From NCBI GenBank assembly GCA_949987565.1, contig OX465102.1:16860006-16924005 (forward strand): DNA of 64,000 bases, written 5' to 3'. Positions 61,483 to 64,000 of this stretch are shown here, piece by piece. Positions within the stretch are counted from its first letter, which is position 1, and the number at the start of each line of letters is the position of its first letter. The position numbers and the translations under genes were made by a program. This DNA comes from Luidia sarsii. Lineage: Eukaryota; Echinodermata; Asteroidea; Paxillosida; Luidiidae. The notes below the pieces were generated by a model. It had not been told where the DNA came from. It did no database searches and was given only the letters and a program-made list of their open reading frames with translations.

Positions 61483-63735
61483 CCAAAAACAAACAAAAAA
61501 CAGTTCTCACTAAAATTCTGTCATTTGTAAATCACCACCAAAGAATGACACATTACAATGCAATAATGTATTAACTATTGGCTTGTGTAGCTTTCTACGA
61601 GTTGTAATGAAACAAGATGCAAAAGTGTTGAGTAACACCAGGAAATGTCAAGATTTGAAGACAGATTTTAAGCTTGTAATATACCAGTTGTCTATAAAAC
61701 TGTTAATGATAAATTGCCTTAAACCAGTGATACCTTATAATGCAATACTGTGACCTTGGACTTGGTATCATGCCTCAGACTGGCGACTTCCCATCCTAGC
61801 AATGTACCCACTCCAGCAAAGATACTTGACTATTTTGAAGCCTTCACCTTAGGACTAGATAGTTCAGGTGGTAGAGCGTTGGTAGGCCAAGCTGAAAGCT
61901 GTAATAGTATCTCAAATTGTCTTTGTTTTTCAATTCATTATTGAAGTCCAAGTCAGTTTTCTTTCCTCCGTCAGCCTTCTAAAGCTGAAAGTTTAATTAA
62001 CTGTTAGTCATAGGAAACTCAATGAGTCACATGATAAAGCGACCCTTTTGGGGCTTTTCATATGTGAAACATGTCAATCACATTAGAATACATGTATGTC
62101 AATCAGTAGGCCTACAGTACTGTCATTTCACAATGATGATTGTTACCTAATGAGATGAGTTTCTGAATATGTTATACCTGTGCAAAGAGGTACGTTAATG
62201 GTGTGTCAGCCTCTGTTTGTGCACATGTAGTATTGCAATATATTGCGGACCCCCTTTTTCCTCAAACTTTCGCTTTTGCTCTTCATTGTCTTGTGTATGG
62301 GGCAAGCAGCAATTATGTTATGTCCCTCAAGCGCTGCAACCAGTTCTAAGTTTGTGCGTTAGGGTGAGTGTCAGAGGTCCGCATCCTCTTGTTGGCTGAG
62401 TCCTGGGCACTCATAAAGAATATGCTGCGTCCTTTGATCAGGCGAACCACATTGACAGGCCGGAGATGGACGTACCGGTAGGCCCCCAGCGATGCAGTTC
62501 TACCCTTGCCATTTGTTATCCACAAACTTGAATCAGTTCGTGTTTAAAAGGCCAAGCCTTGCTGGTTATCGGTTTCAATGTTCTGAAACGGAACTCTGCG
62601 GCACATGTTACCATGATTTTGCTTTCGAAAAAAAGAAAAGAATCTCACAAATAAAGACGAAGTCAGAGACTAGGCTGAGATTTGGACAAGGCCTTGATAT
62701 GTTACTGGTCACAGTGAAAAATTCATTTCCACTTTATTTCTGAGTGTGACAAAAAAATTGTGTGTGTTTCCCAAGGGGCTGCTATTTTACTCTGTTTAAA
62801 AAAAAATGGTGCATTCCAACATTGCCTGACAAATCATTTTAGGATGTTGCAACACTTAGTATTTCACTTTCATTTAAATTGGGCGTCACTGCGTTGGTTA
62901 TTGCCTATTTACAGCTATAAAGTAACTGTGTATTTTGCTTAGGAATTTACAGGATAAAGTTGACGATTTTGTTTTCTGATAGGAAGAATTCGTTCTAAAT
63001 TTCTAACACAATTTCTTGGTATTTTAAATCGAAATGATACATAAAAGTTACACAGTGCACGATTAGTGAGTCAAATCACGCCAGACACTACCCATTGGTA
63101 GGCGCACAAACTATGGTATATATTCATTAATAGATATTCAAAGTGCCATGTTCAACTTACATTCCACGTCCGATGTTCTTGGGGATGCTTGAGGCACTGC
63201 CCCCACTAATCTGAAGCTCCAGATACCACAGTGCCGATGATGCTGGGGTAGACACCTGCCATTTGACAGATGATGACTCTCAATTTCATTCAGCTGCGGC
63301 AATCTGTCAAGTCATTTTAATAATCCCACTGTCAAGTGAGATTGTTAAAAATACGAGTTTGTGAGACAATATGTTTCACAGTTCTGACCCCCAAAACAGG
63401 TTTTTTTTTCAGTTTAGGTTTGCATGTCTTTTAAATTTTTCAGAAAAATAGGCCTGTATACAAAGTTACCATGGGATGTATTTCGACCTTTCCGTAAGCT
63501 TTATATTAGCTATGTTACACTACTATTAGTGTTTGTCATAGGGCAACGAGCATTGGCTTTGATTGTACAAATCTTGGCAAGCTAATTTAGCGATCCCAAA
63601 TCTGATTGGTGTTGTGTTGGCAAAATGATTATTGAGAAAGCTATCGTAATATAAATCCTAAATGAATAGTAAATCCACACGTGAAATGGGTTCCACTGAA
63701 ACCAAGACATCCATTTAGAATTTCATCCATTTAGA
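61483..63735 (+). other. 3' UTR and downstream flank
   Basis: No open frame with exon-like composition follows the stop. The sequence becomes AT-rich, as expected of a UTR and intergenic DNA. The clearest poly(A) signal I see is AATAAA at 62650-62655, about 1.2 kb after the stop. Nearer variants (GATAAA at several points) are weaker, so the real cleavage site is not established. A short tRNA-like fragment (AGATAGTTCAGGTGGTAGAG, near 61856-61877) is probably SINE debris. Confidence 0.45.
62650..62655 (+). terminator. Candidate poly(A) signal AATAAA
   Basis: Canonical AATAAA hexamer about 1170 bases after the stop codon, in AT-rich sequence. It is the only full match I found between the stop and 63 kb. 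Transcript evidence would be needed to know whether it is used. Confidence 0.3.
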
Positions 63736-63739
63736 ATGT

Positions 63740-63885
63740 TTGAAAGGGGGCAAAGAACACTTTTGACTGGACCGGGGCTTGAACCAGTTACCTCTGTGGT
63801 TTTTTTTTATTGCGTACCAAAGCCAGAGGTCTCGGGTTCAAGTCTCAGTCCGGTCCAAGTTTTCTTGGTCGTTTTCCAGTCAGTT
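63740..63885. mobile_element. SINE family 1, inverted pair of heads
   Basis: GACTGGACCGGGGCTTGAAC then, after a T-run, AGAGGTCTCGGGTTCAAGTC and TCAGTCCGGTCCAAGTTTTC. The two B boxes face each other 70 bp apart, as at 31.97-32.11 kb. Confidence 0.65.
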
Positions 63886-64000
63886 TTTCCTTCATTTAGA
63901 ATATTAGCAGAAGCTTACGAGAGTCCAGTTTCGTCTGGCGTCTGGAATGTATTTAATCGGAAAACAATGCTCGTTTGATAAACATATTATTGTACAGAGG
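63886..64000. other. Window end, no feature
   Basis: Unique AT-rich DNA with no repeat or exon recognised. Confidence 0.35.

Overview
This window is intronic eukaryotic DNA from an animal, most likely a marine invertebrate. A deuterostome such as an echinoderm, hemichordate or amphioxus is my guess, but the sequence alone does not settle it. The grounds are a GT-AG intron/exon gene with small exons and multi-kilobase introns, no bacterial gene layout, a glut of short palindromes such as TACATGTA, and dense MITEs, tRNA-derived SINEs and Penelope-like (PLE) debris.

One plus-strand gene spans the window. I could thread 16 exons (1-86, 1114-1283, 2885-3476, 7291-7456, 8272-8399, 16828-16965, 18333-18454, 19155-19290, 24406-24504, 30675-30919, 36788-36933, 50137-50448, 54988-55109, 56387-56645, 59652-59886, 61116-61482). 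All have GT/AG borders and compatible phases, giving one open frame of 1106 residues ending in TAA at 61480-61482. The 5' end lies upstream of the window. The product looks like the C-terminal part of a VWA3B-type protein (VWA3A/VWA3B/C11orf16 group, with DUF4537 Tudor-like regions). Its order is a conserved helical linker, an acidic/basic low-complexity segment, a first Tudor-like pair, a long coiled coil, a second acidic segment, two more Tudor-like pairs, and a Ser/Ala/Pro-rich tail. The VWA domain expected upstream is not in the window.

The rest is introns and 3' flank filled with repeats. (i) Foldback repeats of at least three related kinds (called A, B and C here) carry hammerhead-ribozyme-like cores. 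They occur beside degraded GIY-YIG endonuclease fragments of PLEs at about 10.5, 15.1 and 45.6 kb. (ii) Several non-autonomous DNA transposon families have visible terminal inverted repeats and target-site duplications: CACTA-type with 3-bp TSDs, three TA-flanked families, one TTAA-flanked, one ATTT-flanked, one CG-flanked and one CATGTA-flanked. (iii) There are tRNA-derived SINE copies. (iv) Minisatellites and long polypurine/polypyrimidine tracts are common. Some insertions are nested, giving relative ages.

The most interesting signals are the triplicated Tudor-like pair with matching intron positions, a coiled coil with seven His-x-x-Leu/Met heptads, the hammerhead-like cores in the foldback repeats, and an alternating-orientation array of these hairpins in the last intron. 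No tRNA, rRNA, CRISPR or bacterial features were seen. Repeat borders without a stated TSD are approximate. Nothing was checked by alignment or database search.
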